DNA of 64,000 bases from Pasteurellaceae bacterium 15-036681 (GCA_002002485.1 MQVI01000008.1:1-64000); one strand, 5' to 3'. Shown: positions 34,478-44,687, numbered from the stretch's first letter. Notes: generated by a model not told the origin, from the sequence alone. Numbers and translations are program-made.

Positions 34478-35923
34478 TTATTTACCGTAAGTTTCACCAA
34501 GTCTTGCTTTATGTTTTCCTTCTTCAATCATTACAATGAAGAGTAACACAACTGCTAATGCACCACCGCCGATCATGACATAGAAACCACCGTCCCAACC
34601 GAAACGTTCTGCTGCCCAACCAACAACTGCTGATGCTGAAACTGTACCACCTAAGTAACCAAATAAACCTGTAAAGCCTGCTGCTGTACCTGCTGCTTTT
34701 TTCGGAGCAAGTTCAAGAGCGTGTAAACCGATTAACATTACTGGACCATAGATTAAGAAACCGATTGTGGTCATATAGATGAAGTCCATTAATTGATATG
34801 GGTTAGTATACCAAGGTTGACCTGCATGTGCAGCTAACTCAGCTTCAGGTGTTGCTGGGTTTAACCAGAACGCAGCTACAGCTACTGTGGTTAAAATCAT
34901 AAAGATGAAGCCTGTTAAACCACGTTTACCTTTGAATACTTTGTCAGATACCCAACCACATAATAATGTACCTGGAACCGCAGCTAATTCATAGATTGTA
35001 TATGCCCAAGCGGTACCTTTGATGTTGAAGTGTTTTACTTCACTTAAGTACACTGGAGACCATTTTAATACACCGTAGCGGATTAAATATACAAACACGT
35101 TAGCAATTGCGATATACCATAACAATTTGTTTTTTAACACATAAGTTACGAAAATTTCTTTTGCAGTTAAATCTTTTTCTGCTGTTTTTTCATCGTAATC
35201 ATCTGGGTAGTCGTTACGCCATTTTTCAATCGCCGGTAAACCGCAAGATTGTGGAGTGTCGCGCATTACTAAGTACACAGGGATTGCACAGAGCATTGCT
35301 GCAATACCCGGGAAGTAAAGAGCTTGTTGCCAAATGTCTTTCGCTGTTGCATCTACACCATGAGTACTAAAGTATAGCGCACTTGCAAGTAACACCATTG
35401 CGCCTGGCATCATACCACCGATGTTATGTGCACAGTTCCAGATTGATACGATAGTACCGCGTTCGCTTTTAGACCACCAGTGCACCATTGTACGACCACA
35501 TGGAGGCCAGCCCATACCTTGGAACCAACCATTTAAGAAGATCATGATCCACATTACTGTGATACCCGATGTCGCCCATGGGAACATACCCATCATAGTC
35601 ATACATAAACCAGAAAGTAATAAACCGAATGGTAAGAATACTCGTGGGTTAGAACGGTCTGAAATACTTGCCATAATGAATTTAGATAAACCGTAAGCAA
35701 GACCTGCTGCTGTACCGATCACACCTAATTCAGCTTTAGTATACATACCAGCTTGAATTAAACCTGGTTGTGCTAAATCAAAGTTTGCACGCACAAAATA
35801 ATATGCGGCATAACCAAAGAAAATACCTGCGAAAACCTGCCAACGTAAGCGTTTATACGTTGGGTCAATTTTCTCTTTTGGTAGCTCTGCGATATGCGGA
35901 GCGGGTTTAAAAGGACCAAACAT
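34478..35923 (-). CDS. glpT: glycerol-3-phosphate transporter
   Basis: MFS antiporter exchanging glycerol 3-phosphate for phosphate across the inner membrane. The start at 35923 ([10 protein letters not shown]) follows GGAGTCTCCT; the longer frame to 35968 has no family support. It has 481 residues with 12 helices. The organophosphate:Pi signature lies in [15 protein letters not shown], and [19 protein letters not shown] and MALITFxR-like [12 protein letters not shown] are seen as in E. coli GlpT. It is divergent from glpA over a region with two perfect CRP sites. Confidence 0.93.
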   Translation of the reverse strand: MFGPFKPAPHIAELPKEKIDPTYKRLRWQVFAGIFFGYAAYYFVRANFDLAQPGLIQAGMYTKAELGVIGTAAGLAYGLSKFIMASISDRSNPRVFLPFGLLLSGLCMTMMGMFPWATSGITVMWIMIFLNGWFQGMGWPPCGRTMVHWWSKSERGTIVSIWNCAHNIGGMMPGAMVLLASALYFSTHGVDATAKDIWQQALYFPGIAAMLCAIPVYLVMRDTPQSCGLPAIEKWRNDYPDDYDEKTAEKDLTAKEIFVTYVLKNKLLWYIAIANVFVYLIRYGVLKWSPVYLSEVKHFNIKGTAWAYTIYELAAVPGTLLCGWVSDKVFKGKRGLTGFIFMILTTVAVAAFWLNPATPEAELAAHAGQPWYTNPYQLMDFIYMTTIGFLIYGPVMLIGLHALELAPKKAAGTAAGFTGLFGYLGGTVSASAVVGWAAERFGWDGGFYVMIGGGALAVVLLFIVMIEEGKHKARLGETYGK

Positions 35924-36039
35924 AGGAGACTCCAACTTTTTATTATTGATAAGAATAGTTTCCTTCACCGATTATTTATGGTGAAAGTGCGCGTATGATA
36001 AAGATATTATTATTTGTTGAAAGGATTTATTTTCAGTTT

Positions 36040-36055
36040 TGTGAGCTTATTCACA
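36040..36055. promoter_or_regulatory. CRP site 1 in the glpT-glpA divergent region
   Basis: TGTGAgcttatTCACA, a perfect consensus. It lies between the divergent glpT and glpABC genes. Confidence 0.8.
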
Positions 36056-36081
36056 TAATTTTTTCATTCATGGAATAAAAG

Positions 36082-36097
36082 TGTGAGCAATATCACA
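36082..36097. promoter_or_regulatory. CRP site 2 in the glpT-glpA divergent region
   Basis: TGTGAgcaataTCACA, a perfect consensus, 42 bases centre to centre from site 1, i.e. four helical turns, so both dimers would sit on the same DNA face. Confidence 0.8.
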
Positions 36098-36200
36098 AAT
36101 TTGATTTCTTTTTCGCTCATATTGTTGTTTGCAAATGTTGATTTAGTCTAAAATAACTGCGTTTTTAGTTGTTTTGTTTATTTTTTTGTGGGGGAGTGCT

Positions 36201-37892
36201 ATGAATATATCACCTCAAATGTATCGAAATGTCGCAGACTTCTCACCAATGAGTACTGATGTGATTATTATTGGTGGTGGGGCAACTGGTGCAGGGATAG
36301 CACGCGACTGTGCACTGCGCGGTATAGATTGTATATTATTAGAACGTCGAGATATTGCTACAGGTGCAACAGGGCGTAACCATGGTTTATTACACAGTGG
36401 TGCTCGTTATGCTGTCAATGATAGAGAATCAGCGGAAGAATGCATCATTGAGAACAAAATTTTACGCAATATTGCACGCCACTGTATTGATGAAACTGAA
36501 GGGCTTTTCATCACATTACCTGAAGACGATCTTGATTATCAGAAGAAATTTATTGATGCTTGCACAGCCTCTAAAATTGAAGCTGTAGCCATTGACCCTA
36601 AACTTGCTCGTTATATGGAGCCTTCTGTTAACCCTAATTTAGTGGGCGCAGTAGTTGTTCCCGATGGCTCGATTGACCCTTTCCGTTTGACTGCGTCTAA
36701 TATCCTTGATGCGACAGAAAATGGCGCGAAAATGTTTACCTATTGTGAGGTAAAAGGCTTGATCCGCGAAGGTGGAAAAGTCATTGGTGTGAATGTTTAC
36801 GATCATAAAAACCGCGTTGATCGCCAATTCTTCGCACCCGTAGTCGTCAATGCTGGTGGTATTTGGGGACAAGGCATTGCTGAATATGCAGATCTTAAAA
36901 TCCGCATGTTCCCAGCTAAAGGTGCATTGTTAGTGATGGGTCACCGCATCAATAAAATGGTTATCAACCGCTGCCGTAAACCAGCTGATGCGGACATTCT
37001 TGTACCAGGCGATACGATTTGTGTGATTGGTACCACTTCAAGCCGTATTCCTTACGAGCAAATCGACAATATGGAAGTGACTCCTGAAGAAGTGGATATT
37101 CTATTCCGTGAAGGGGAAAAATTAGCACCAAGTTTACGTCATACTCGCGTGTTACGTGCTTATGCAGGTGTTCGCCCATTAGTGGCGACTGATGATGATC
37201 CATCAGGTCGTAACGTAAGCCGTGGTATCGTGTTATTAGATCACCAAGAGCGTGATGGTTTAGAAGGCTTTATCACTATTACTGGTGGTAAATTGATGAC
37301 TTACCGTTTAATGGCAGAATGGGCTACGGATTTAGTTTGCAAAAAATTAAACAAAACTGCCCACTGTGAAACCGCAGAAAAACCACTTCCAGGTTCAAAT
37401 GAAACTCGCTCAGAAACCAATAGCAAAGTGATTTCATTACCAAGCACTATCCGTTATTCAGCGGTTTATCGTCACGGTTCTCGAGCTACTCGCCTATTAG
37501 ATCAAGAGCGTTTAGATCGCTCATTAATCTGTGAATGTGAGGCGGTTACCGCAGGTGAAGTACGCTATGCGGTAGATGAACTCAGTGTGAATAACCTTGT
37601 TGATTTACGTCGCCGTACCCGTGTTGGTATGGGCACTTGCCAAGCAGAACTCTGTGCTTGCCGTGCGGCAGGCTTAATGTCTCGCTTTAAGGTGGCAACC
37701 CCAAGACAATCAACGACACAACTCGCTTCTTTTATGGAAGAACGTTGGCGTGGTATTGAGCCAATTGCGTGGGGTGAGGCAATTAGAGAGGCGGACTTTA
37801 CCAGCTGGATCTACTACAGCTTATTAGGTCTAAATGATGTGCAACCGCTTGAAACTCAAGCTCAACAAGGGACTGATAGCAATGAATTTTGA
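36201..37892 (+). CDS. glpA: anaerobic glycerol-3-phosphate dehydrogenase, FAD subunit A
   Basis: Oxidises glycerol 3-phosphate to dihydroxyacetone phosphate anaerobically, with GlpB and membrane-associated GlpC delivering electrons to the quinone pool. Start at 36201 follows GGGGGAGTGCT; 563 residues. FAD-binding [19 protein letters not shown] (about residues 23-41) and [20 protein letters not shown] are typical DAO features; the C-terminal domain with CECEAV and [16 protein letters not shown] is the BFD-like 2Fe-2S part that distinguishes GlpA from aerobic GlpD. It overlaps glpB by 11 bases. Confidence 0.93.
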   Translation: MNISPQMYRNVADFSPMSTDVIIIGGGATGAGIARDCALRGIDCILLERRDIATGATGRNHGLLHSGARYAVNDRESAEECIIENKILRNIARHCIDETEGLFITLPEDDLDYQKKFIDACTASKIEAVAIDPKLARYMEPSVNPNLVGAVVVPDGSIDPFRLTASNILDATENGAKMFTYCEVKGLIREGGKVIGVNVYDHKNRVDRQFFAPVVVNAGGIWGQGIAEYADLKIRMFPAKGALLVMGHRINKMVINRCRKPADADILVPGDTICVIGTTSSRIPYEQIDNMEVTPEEVDILFREGEKLAPSLRHTRVLRAYAGVRPLVATDDDPSGRNVSRGIVLLDHQERDGLEGFITITGGKLMTYRLMAEWATDLVCKKLNKTAHCETAEKPLPGSNETRSETNSKVISLPSTIRYSAVYRHGSRATRLLDQERLDRSLICECEAVTAGEVRYAVDELSVNNLVDLRRRTRVGMGTCQAELCACRAAGLMSRFKVATPRQSTTQLASFMEERWRGIEPIAWGEAIREADFTSWIYYSLLGLNDVQPLETQAQQGTDSNEF

Positions 37893-39168
37893 TGTAGCAA
37901 TTATTGGTGGCGGACTTGCAGGCTTAACTTGCGGTATCCAGCTACAACAACAGGGCAAACGCTGTGTGATTATCAATAACGGTCAAGCTGCAATTGACTT
38001 CTCATCAGGTTCGATGGACTTATTGAGTCGTTTACCAAGCGGTGAGATTGTGCAAGAATTTTGCAAATCTTTTGACAAGTTAGCCCAACAATTACCACAA
38101 CATCCATATAGCTTACTTGGCAAAGAGGCAACCATTGCTAAAGCAGAGCAGTTTGAACAATTAGCGCAATCACTCAAATTAGATTTAATCGGTTCAACGC
38201 AAAAAAATCATCTGCGTGTTACGCCATTAGGTGGTTTACGTGGTACTTGGCTATCGCCAAACAGCGTACCAACGGTGCAAGGCAGTGAAGCTTTTCCACA
38301 TAAAAACATTGCGATTTTAGGAATCGAAGGCTATCACGATTTTCAACCGCAAATGTTGGCGGATAACCTAAAACAAAATCCACAATTTGCGGATTGTGAA
38401 CTGATTACTGGCTTCTTAAATATTCCAGAGTTAGACCAACTGCGTAACAACGCTCGTGAATTCCGTAGCGTAAATATCGCACAGGTGTTAGAACATAAAT
38501 TAGCATTCCGTGATCTTGTGAATGAAATTAAGCAATCCGCACAAAATGCTAGCGCAATCTTCTTACCTGCGTGTTTTGGCTTAGATGATCAAAGTTTCTT
38601 TAACGCTCTGAAAGCAGGGGTTGGTTTAGATATTTTTGAATTACCAACATTACCGCCATCACTGCTTGGCATCCGCCAACATAAACAGTTGCGTAACCGT
38701 TTTGAGCAATTAGGTGGTTTGATGTTAAATGGTGATCGTGCCGTAAAAGCCGAAATCGAAAATGGCAAAGTAACAAAAATCCATACGCACTTACACCAAG
38801 ATAATGCAATCAGCGCTGAGCATTTTGTATTAGCCTCAGGTAGCTTCTTTAGTAATGGCTTAATTGCACAGTTTGAAGAAGTGTTTGAGCCTGTATTTAA
38901 GGCGGATATTGTTGGTTGCAAAACTTTTGATAAATCTAACCGCTTTACTTGGACAGAACATCGTTTTTCAGCACCACAGCCGTATCAGTCAGCAGGGGTG
39001 AGCATTAACGAAAAATGCCAAATTGCCAAAGACGGTCAGTCAATCCAAAATTGTTACGCGATTGGTAATATTATTGGTGGTTTTAATAGCCTAGAACTTG
39101 GTTGTGGTTCAGGTGTGGCGGTGGTAACAGCCCTTGCTGTTGCCGACCAAATTTGTGGGGGTGAATAA
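37882..39168 (+). CDS. glpB: anaerobic glycerol-3-phosphate dehydrogenase subunit B
   Basis: Flavin subunit that with GlpA forms the catalytic dimer. The start at 37882 gives 428 residues (E. coli 419); the longer frame from 37834 lies inside glpA. The N-terminal [20 protein letters not shown] (residues 3-22) is the dinucleotide fold; [22 protein letters not shown] near the C-terminus is also characteristic. It overlaps glpA by 11 bases and glpC by one base (TAATG). Confidence 0.92.
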   Translation: MNFDVAIIGGGLAGLTCGIQLQQQGKRCVIINNGQAAIDFSSGSMDLLSRLPSGEIVQEFCKSFDKLAQQLPQHPYSLLGKEATIAKAEQFEQLAQSLKLDLIGSTQKNHLRVTPLGGLRGTWLSPNSVPTVQGSEAFPHKNIAILGIEGYHDFQPQMLADNLKQNPQFADCELITGFLNIPELDQLRNNAREFRSVNIAQVLEHKLAFRDLVNEIKQSAQNASAIFLPACFGLDDQSFFNALKAGVGLDIFELPTLPPSLLGIRQHKQLRNRFEQLGGLMLNGDRAVKAEIENGKVTKIHTHLHQDNAISAEHFVLASGSFFSNGLIAQFEEVFEPVFKADIVGCKTFDKSNRFTWTEHRFSAPQPYQSAGVSINEKCQIAKDGQSIQNCYAIGNIIGGFNSLELGCGSGVAVVTALAVADQICGGE

Positions 39169-40445
39169 TGAACATTCAGCAATTAATTGCCAATGCTGAA
39201 CAGGGTATGCAAAATCCTGTAGTAGCACATCACGGCTTTGATGAAAGTTTTGAAAGCTGCATTAAATGTACTGCCTGTACTGCTGTTTGCCCTGTTTCAC
39301 GCCAAAACCCAAATTACCCTGGTCCAAAACAATCTGGCCCAGACGGTGAGCGTTTACGCTTAAAAAGCGCAGAGCTTTATGATGAAGCATTAAAATATTG
39401 TACTAACTGTAAACGTTGTGAAGTGGCTTGCCCTTCAGATGTGAAAATCGGCGATATTATTGTTCGTGCTCGTAACAAACATTTGGATCGTCAAAATAAA
39501 AAATTGATGCATAAATTGCGTGATGCGGTACTCAGCAATACGGACATTATGGGTAAAATGAACACCCCATTAGCACCGATTGTCAATACTATCACCAGTT
39601 TAAAAGCAACCCGTTTCTTACTTGAAAAAACGCTAAATGTCAGCAAACACCGTACACTACCGAAATACTCTTTTGGTTCTTTCCGTAACTGGTATCAGAA
39701 GAAAGAGATGGAGCGCCAAAGCTTATTCCGCAATAAAGTAGCGTACTATCACGGTTGCTATGTGAACTACAACAATCCACAACTTGGTAAAGAGTTGATT
39801 GATGTATTTAATGCGATGGATATCGGTGTGGTGTTACTCGAAAAAGAGAAATGCTGTGGTTTACCATTAATGGTGAACGGTTTCCCTGAAAAAGCCAAAA
39901 AACAGGCACGTTTTAATATCGCTGAATTAGAGAAAGTGGTTGAAAAACGTGAGTTAGACGTAGTGGGAACTTCATCAAGTTGTACGATGAATTTACGTGA
40001 TGAATATCACCACGTATTAGGTATGGATAATGCCAAAATCCGTCCACACGTGAATATCGTGACGAAATATCTCTACGAGTTATTCCAACAAGGCACCAAA
40101 CCGAAATTTAAACCAATGCCGTTACGCATTGCTTATCACACTGCTTGTCACGTGGACAAAGCAGGTTGGGCGCCTTATACACTTGATGTATTAAAACAAA
40201 TTCCAGGACTGGAAATTGTAATGTTACCATCACAATGTTGTGGTATCGCAGGGACTTATGGTTTTAAATCAGAAAACTATGAAACCTCACAAGCGATTGG
40301 TAACCCACTATTCCAACATATCAATAATGGTGGCTTTGATTATGTGGTTTCAGAGTGTGAAACTTGTAAATGGCAGATCGATATGTCCACTAACCTTACT
40401 TGTTTACATCCGATTAGCTTGTTAGCAATGGCGTTGGCTGGATAG
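39168..40445 (+). CDS. glpC: anaerobic glycerol-3-phosphate dehydrogenase subunit C
   Basis: Iron-sulfur subunit that links GlpAB to the membrane quinones. It has 425 residues. Two ferredoxin motifs are visible: CIKCTACTAVCPVSRQ (residues 31-46) and CTNCKRCEVACPSD (about 76-89). Two cysteine-rich CCG domains follow, with KCCGLPLM and QCCGIAGTYG and the matching CETCKWQID. It begins at the ATG overlapping the glpB stop, and is the last gene of glpABC. Confidence 0.93.
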   Translation: MNIQQLIANAEQGMQNPVVAHHGFDESFESCIKCTACTAVCPVSRQNPNYPGPKQSGPDGERLRLKSAELYDEALKYCTNCKRCEVACPSDVKIGDIIVRARNKHLDRQNKKLMHKLRDAVLSNTDIMGKMNTPLAPIVNTITSLKATRFLLEKTLNVSKHRTLPKYSFGSFRNWYQKKEMERQSLFRNKVAYYHGCYVNYNNPQLGKELIDVFNAMDIGVVLLEKEKCCGLPLMVNGFPEKAKKQARFNIAELEKVVEKRELDVVGTSSSCTMNLRDEYHHVLGMDNAKIRPHVNIVTKYLYELFQQGTKPKFKPMPLRIAYHTACHVDKAGWAPYTLDVLKQIPGLEIVMLPSQCCGIAGTYGFKSENYETSQAIGNPLFQHINNGGFDYVVSECETCKWQIDMSTNLTCLHPISLLAMALAG

Positions 40446-40450
40446 CACCA

Positions 40451-40555
40451 CCTAGCACGAGTCGTGCTAGGTTTCTTATCTTAGTCGCGTTGCGACTGCT
40501 GTTTTGAGCGACAGAGTCGCTCAGGTAAATAACCCCATACGGCTCGTATGGGGTT
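40451..40555. repeat. four-hairpin intergenic element, copy C (same fold, different sequence)
   Basis: CCTAGCACGA/TCGTGCTAGG (40451-40471), AGTCGC/GCGACT (40483-40497), GAGCGAC/GTCGCTC (40506-40522), AACCCCATACG/CGTATGGGGTT (40531-40555). The middle two can also cross-pair (GCGACT with AGTCGC), as in copy B. The sequence differs from copies A and B but the architecture is the same. It lies just after glpC and could help end the operon. Confidence 0.65.
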
Positions 40556-40752
40556 ATTAGTTTATCTTCTTGCTTGTTTGGTTTCTGGATTATATTCAAC
40601 AGGATATGGGTAGGAACTAACTACCTCACAAAAAACAATTCTTGTTTCGTTTCTAAAAGAGTTGAAAAAGTGAGTTTGCAAGCAGCGAGATTTAAAAGAT
40701 TTTTGTAAAGGGTAGGGGCAGATATTATCTGCCCCTACTTGTCATTCCAATC
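40556..40752. other. intergenic stretch after glpC with one REP-like hairpin
   Basis: No ORF with support. The only clear structure is GTAGGGGCAGATA (40712-40724), one loop base and TATCTGCCCCTAC (40726-40738), a perfect palindrome with the GTAG/CTAC ends of a REP. The rest is AT-rich without recognisable signals. Confidence 0.5.
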
Positions 40753-40926
40753 TTACTGAATCTGTTGCTTTTTATGATTTACATTTTTAGGACCCAGTGC
40801 AAAATTTTCAGGATCTTGATACTTAGGGTTTTGTTCTATTTTAGGCATAGTTGCTTTCACAAATTGTAATGCTTGTTTAGCTCTTTCTGCGATTTTGTCC
40901 GCATTGTAGCGTGTCTTATTTGACAT
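40753..40926 (-). CDS. small basic protein of 57 residues, unknown
   Basis: ATG at 40926 has AGGAGCTTATT in front of it and opens 57 codons ending in TAA. The product begins MSNKTRYNADKIAERAKQAL and is hydrophilic and lysine-rich, with NFALGPKNVNHKK near the end. It starts 10 bases after the stop of the preceding minus-strand gene at 40936, and its binding site overlaps that gene's end, so the two are translationally linked. No known family is recognised. The strong binding site and tight spacing argue that it is real. Confidence 0.6.
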   Translation of the reverse strand: MSNKTRYNADKIAERAKQALQFVKATMPKIEQNPKYQDPENFALGPKNVNHKKQQIQ

Positions 40927-40935
40927 AATAAGCTC

Positions 40936-41454
40936 CTATAATTGTTGTAGAGTGTGGCGAAGTTTTTCTAAAGAAATCACTAAGTTTTCATTATCAATTT
41001 CTACAAATCCAAAAGATTGATAAAAAGCTCTTAATTCATAATTATCCTGCTCAACATCAGATAAAATGATGCGCTTCCCTTCGACCAATTGCATGAAAAT
41101 TAACACAATATACAATGAATAAAGAAACATTTTGTTATGAAGATGTGGATCATCAATGAGTTTCTCAACAGCATAAATTTCTAATGTTTGGTTATCATCA
41201 TGATATGAAGAAATTAACGCTCCAATAATATTGTTATTGTCTTTCCAACTGAGTTTAAAATCAACGGAATTTTCATCACAAAATAGACTATCTATCACAT
41301 ATTCCCAATTTATTTGTTTTCCATATTTAGATAGGTAGCTGAAATCGCTGTCATCTAGTCGGCTAATGGAAATATTAGGGTTATGCTCATTTAAATAAAG
41401 CTGAAAAGTAGACAGAGCTTTGGTAACTACATCATCAAAATCAAGTTCTTCCAT
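40936..41454 (-). CDS. GNAT-like protein of unknown function
   Basis: A 172-residue product when started at 41454 (MEELDFDDVV), where GGGGAAAAACAA precedes; the frame can extend nine residues upstream without a site. The second half resembles a GNAT acetyltransferase fold: SWKDNNNIIGALI as a beta strand pair, then IILSDVEQDNYELRAFYQSFGFVEI, the typical final helix and strand. The usual Q/RxxGxG/A acetyl-CoA loop is not convincing, so activity is uncertain. It is followed by the small 57-residue protein gene. Confidence 0.55.
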   Translation of the reverse strand: MEELDFDDVVTKALSTFQLYLNEHNPNISISRLDDSDFSYLSKYGKQINWEYVIDSLFCDENSVDFKLSWKDNNNIIGALISSYHDDNQTLEIYAVEKLIDDPHLHNKMFLYSLYIVLIFMQLVEGKRIILSDVEQDNYELRAFYQSFGFVEIDNENLVISLEKLRHTLQQL

Positions 41455-41641
41455 TTGTTTTTCCCCTATTAATATACTCAAAATTGAGTTTGTGAATCAT
41501 AAGAATAGAAAGAAAAAGCTAAAAGAAAGAAAATATTGTTTTTCGATGAATATCACAAAAATAGTGAGAGTAAGAGAGTATTTGCTTACTTATATCCGTG
41601 AACTATTAGAAATTATTTAACAGTTCATGGATTAAATCATT

Positions 41642-42469
41642 CTACCTCACCAAACTAAACCTTAAAAACTCGACAAAATGGTTTGCCCAGTGCATTTCGT
41701 GGTGGATTTCATTTGCCATTACTTTTAGGCGGATATTGTCCAATGGATGCCCTGTGCGTAGTAGTGCTTGATAGTAGTGCAAAGTACAGTCGATATAGGC
41801 TTGGTTCATATTAGAAATAAACAATGAATCGACATCATCTCCTTCATTGGTGCCCACTTGAATAAACACTCGGTTATCACGGTTTAATGGGTGATGGTGT
41901 AAGAAATGTAAGAATGCCGGTTCACTAAACCATGAAGCGAGAGAAAAAACCCCTAAATGCCCAAACACATTCGGATAAGCTGCGCCCATATAAGCTGTGA
42001 TAATCCCGCCCATTGAACTCCCCGCAAGTAGAGTATGTTCACGCTGTGGTTTGGTACGATAATGATGATCGATAAAAGGCTTAACATGCTCTACCACCCA
42101 ACGCCCATATTCCATTCCCATTCCGCCTGCGTGAGCAACATCAGGGGTTGAGCCTGTATCGGTTTGCCAAGGGCCATACTCATCTAAACGTTGCGTTCCC
42201 GCGTTATCAATTCCTACAATAATAATTTTTGGAAACTCTTTGTGGTGCTTAATGGTAGGGATAATTTTCCACGAATAGCCCGAATAGGACTCTTTGCTAT
42301 AGAAAACATTTTGACCGTCGTGCATATAAAGTACAGGATAACGCTCCCAAGGCTCGTTGTGATAATCTTTAGGTAACAACACACGGATGCGACGGTGATG
42401 GTGGAAATAAGGGACATAAAGGAAGTGCTCTTCCATTTTTAGATAGTAGTAATCAGCGCCTTTTTTCAT
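41642..42469 (-). CDS. alpha/beta-hydrolase esterase (esterase D family)
   Basis: A 275-residue predicted serine hydrolase. RIRVLLPKDYHNEPWERYPVLYMHDGQNVF (about residues 27-56) and LLAGSSMGGIITAYMG with the nucleophile serine (about residue 152) are typical of the esterase D / enterochelin-esterase-like family. HEMHWANHF near the C-terminus gives the catalytic histidine. No signal peptide, so cytoplasmic. The start follows AAGGAAAGCC. Substrate unknown; no siderophore genes are near. Confidence 0.82.
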   Translation of the reverse strand: MKKGADYYYLKMEEHFLYVPYFHHHRRIRVLLPKDYHNEPWERYPVLYMHDGQNVFYSKESYSGYSWKIIPTIKHHKEFPKIIIVGIDNAGTQRLDEYGPWQTDTGSTPDVAHAGGMGMEYGRWVVEHVKPFIDHHYRTKPQREHTLLAGSSMGGIITAYMGAAYPNVFGHLGVFSLASWFSEPAFLHFLHHHPLNRDNRVFIQVGTNEGDDVDSLFISNMNQAYIDCTLHYYQALLRTGHPLDNIRLKVMANEIHHEMHWANHFVEFLRFSLVR

Positions 42470-42606
42470 TGGCTTTCCTTAGAATTTGAGATATTGAGTT
42501 GTGTTTTGTATAGGATAACATCACAAATCATTTCGTCAATTTGCAAATTTAGCTTAAAATCCTAGCGCTTGTAACAACCATAAGTTACCCAAATTAGAGA
42601 ATTTCA

Positions 42607-44052
42607 ATGTTAGATAAAGTTTCAAACAGTCTACTCGGTGCGAGTGGATTACAACTCAATGATTTAACAAAAGTTTTAGATCATTTTTCAACACGTCAGA
42701 TTGATTATGCTGATCTCTATTTTCAATTCAGCCAAGATGAAAGCTGGTCATTAGAAGATAGTATTATTAAGGAAGGTGGTTTTTATATTGACCGCGGTGT
42801 GGGTGTACGTGCCGTATCAGGTGAAAAGACCGGCTTTGCCTATGCGGATCAGATTTCATTAAATCAGCTTGAACAGTGCGCAATGGCGGCTCGCAGTATC
42901 ACTCAAGAAAGCGGTCAGTTAATTATCCAACCTTTCAAGCAGACCATTGCTGTGCCTCGTTATGCAGCAATTAATCCATTGGATACATTAAGCCGTGAGC
43001 AGAAAGTTGAGCTATTACATTTAGTCGATAAAGTGGCTCGAGCGGAAGATCCACGTGTAATTCAAGTGAATGCTAATCTTTCAGCGGTGTATGAAGAGAT
43101 GTTGGTAACCGCAACTGACGGCACTTTGGCTGCGGATATTCGTCCATTGGTGCGTTTATCTGTATCTGTATTAGTTGAGCAGAATGGTAAACGTGAACGT
43201 GGTGGTGCAGGGGCTGGCGGTCGATTCGGGTTAAATTGGTTCTTTGAGCCAAACCATACGGGTGATAGCCGTGCGGTATTCTTAGCAAAAGAAGCCGTAC
43301 GCCAAGCGTTAGTCAATTTAGGTGCCGTTGCTGCACCAGCTGGGGCAATGCCGATTGTATTGGGCGCAGGTTGGCCAGGGATTTTACTACACGAAGCTGT
43401 TGGGCATGGTTTAGAAGGCGATTTCAACCGTAAAGAGTCTTCTCTCTTTACAGGCAAAATCGGTGAGCTAGTTACATCTCCACTTTGTACTATTGTTGAT
43501 GATGGTACTGTAGCGGATGTACGTGGTTCAATTACTGTTGATGATGAAGGTGTGCCTTCGCAACGTAATGTATTGATTGAGAATGGTATCTTAAAAGGTT
43601 ATATCCAAGATAAACTTAATGCACGCTTAATGGGTGTGGCACCAACGGGCAATGGCCGCCGTGAATCTTATGCGCACTTACCAATGCCACGTATGACAAA
43701 TACCTACTTAACTGAAGGTAACCATGAATTTGATGAGATGATCGAATCTGTTGAGTTCGGCTTATATGCGCCACACTTTAGTGGCGGACAGGTGGACATT
43801 ACCTCGGGTAAATTTGTGTTCTCAACGGCGGAAGCCTACTTAATTGAGAAAGGTAAAATTACCAAACCAGTAACTGGCGCAACGCTAATCGGTAGCGGTA
43901 TCGAAGCAATGCAACAGGTTTCAATGGTGGGCAAAAAAATGGAATTAGACCCAGGGATTGGTACCTGCGGTAAAGAAGGACAAAGTGTGCCAGTCGGCGT
44001 AGGACAACCAACAGTGAAATTAGATAAAATTACTGTTGGGGGGCGTGGCTGA
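42607..44052 (+). CDS. tldD: TldD metalloprotease subunit
   Basis: With TldE (PmbA) it forms a heterodimeric metalloprotease that degrades unfolded peptides and matures some microcins and modified peptides. It has 481 residues, as in E. coli. The zinc motif is [11 protein letters not shown] (about residues 262-272), and the later [23 protein letters not shown] and conserved cysteine in [10 protein letters not shown] agree with TldD. pmbA is not adjacent, as is common. Confidence 0.92.
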   Translation: MLDKVSNSLLGASGLQLNDLTKVLDHFSTRQIDYADLYFQFSQDESWSLEDSIIKEGGFYIDRGVGVRAVSGEKTGFAYADQISLNQLEQCAMAARSITQESGQLIIQPFKQTIAVPRYAAINPLDTLSREQKVELLHLVDKVARAEDPRVIQVNANLSAVYEEMLVTATDGTLAADIRPLVRLSVSVLVEQNGKRERGGAGAGGRFGLNWFFEPNHTGDSRAVFLAKEAVRQALVNLGAVAAPAGAMPIVLGAGWPGILLHEAVGHGLEGDFNRKESSLFTGKIGELVTSPLCTIVDDGTVADVRGSITVDDEGVPSQRNVLIENGILKGYIQDKLNARLMGVAPTGNGRRESYAHLPMPRMTNTYLTEGNHEFDEMIESVEFGLYAPHFSGGQVDITSGKFVFSTAEAYLIEKGKITKPVTGATLIGSGIEAMQQVSMVGKKMELDPGIGTCGKEGQSVPVGVGQPTVKLDKITVGGRG

Positions 44053-44054
44053 TA

Positions 44055-44112
44055 AGTGGATAACGAACAGTGGAAAGTGTTGTAATTGACAGTCACTATT
44101 CGTTGTCTACTT
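44055..44112. repeat. AGTGGATAACG repeat, copy 1
   Basis: AGTGGATAACGAACAGTGGA lies two bases after the tldD stop region. A similar word, with AGTGGATAACGGAAAGTGGA, occurs at 61229-61300, where it forms a large inverted repeat. Here the inverted part (CACTATTCGTTGTCTAC) is only partly complementary. Confidence 0.5.
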
Positions 44113-44140
44113 TGTAATAAATTATTACAAGGAAAATAAA

Positions 44141-44170
44141 ATGGCGTATTAACCGAAATTAATACGCCAT
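44141..44170. terminator. bidirectional terminator between tldD and the 80-residue gene
   Basis: ATGGCGTATTAA (44141-44152) pairs perfectly with TTAATACGCCAT (44159-44170) around CCGAAA. It stands between convergent genes. Confidence 0.7.
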
Positions 44171-44190
44171 CTAACAATCCTGTTCTTTAA

Positions 44191-44433
44191 TTACTTAGCT
44201 GGAACCATCATTTTTAATGATTCTAAGCCTTGTTTGCAAGCCTGTTCTTGTGCTGTTGCTGGTAACGTTGCAATTTGTTGTTTACTTGCTTCTAGCTGTG
44301 CTTTTACTGGTTCAGGTAGATTTTGAAGAGATTCAATTTGTTTGAAATACTCTTGGCAAGTTGCATGTAAATCGGCTGCCATTGCTGAACTTGAGAATGC
44401 AGCTACAGCTGCAATTAAAAGTAATTTTTTCAT
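44191..44433 (-). CDS. small secreted protein with two cysteines
   Basis: An 80-residue product when started at 44433 (MKKLLLIAAVAAFSSSAMAA) after GGAGAAAACT; the frame to 44487 is an extension without a site. Residues 1-19 are a signal peptide cleaved after AMA, so it is periplasmic. The mature 60 residues contain two cysteines (ATCQEYF and EQACKQG), likely a disulfide, and are helix-rich. It resembles small Pasteurellaceae proteins I would place with DUF5339, without certainty. A seven-unit AGGCA repeat lies 68-103 bp upstream and may vary its expression. Confidence 0.7.
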   Translation of the reverse strand: MKKLLLIAAVAAFSSSAMAADLHATCQEYFKQIESLQNLPEPVKAQLEASKQQIATLPATAQEQACKQGLESLKMMVPAK

Positions 44434-44500
44434 AGTTTTCTCCAGTGAAGAAATAAAAAACATAATTTGCTTGTAAAAAGCACACACATTTTATACTTTT

Positions 44501-44535
44501 AGGCAAGGCAAGGCAAGGCAAGGCAAGGCAAGGCA
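44501..44535. repeat. pentanucleotide tandem repeat (AGGCA)x7
   Basis: Seven uninterrupted copies of AGGCA on the plus strand (TGCCT on the minus strand) upstream of the 80-residue secreted protein gene. On the minus strand TATAAA follows the repeat within ten bases and could be a -10 box, so the repeat would occupy the -35 side. Slipped-strand changes could alter promoter strength. Confidence 0.85.
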
Positions 44536-44687
44536 AAATTTACAAAAGAATGCTTGTATTGGGGATTTTATTTGTTGGATTTACAATAAAAAAGCTCTTT
44601 TTTGAGCCTTTTATTGTGATTCTAATAGATTTAGAATTAATTTTAAGCTAAATTAGGCAATAAAGCTCATTTTTGGACTATCTAGCT

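Noticed and set aside
41537-41620. 24-codon ORF before the esterase stop
   Set aside because: Short, AT-rich, no ribosome binding site, no similarity recognised.
43062-43457. 131-residue minus-strand frame inside tldD
   Set aside because: It is antisense to the TldD zinc-motif region and only mirrors that gene's codon bias.
44501-44535. Possible CRISPR or larger satellite
   Set aside because: The repeat unit is five bases without spacers; no CRISPR repeat-spacer pattern or cas gene was seen in the window.
44333-44536. 67-residue frame that reads the AGGCA repeat as CLALP units
   Set aside because: It lacks a ribosome binding site and overlaps a supported secreted-protein gene in another frame; the repeat is more likely a promoter element.
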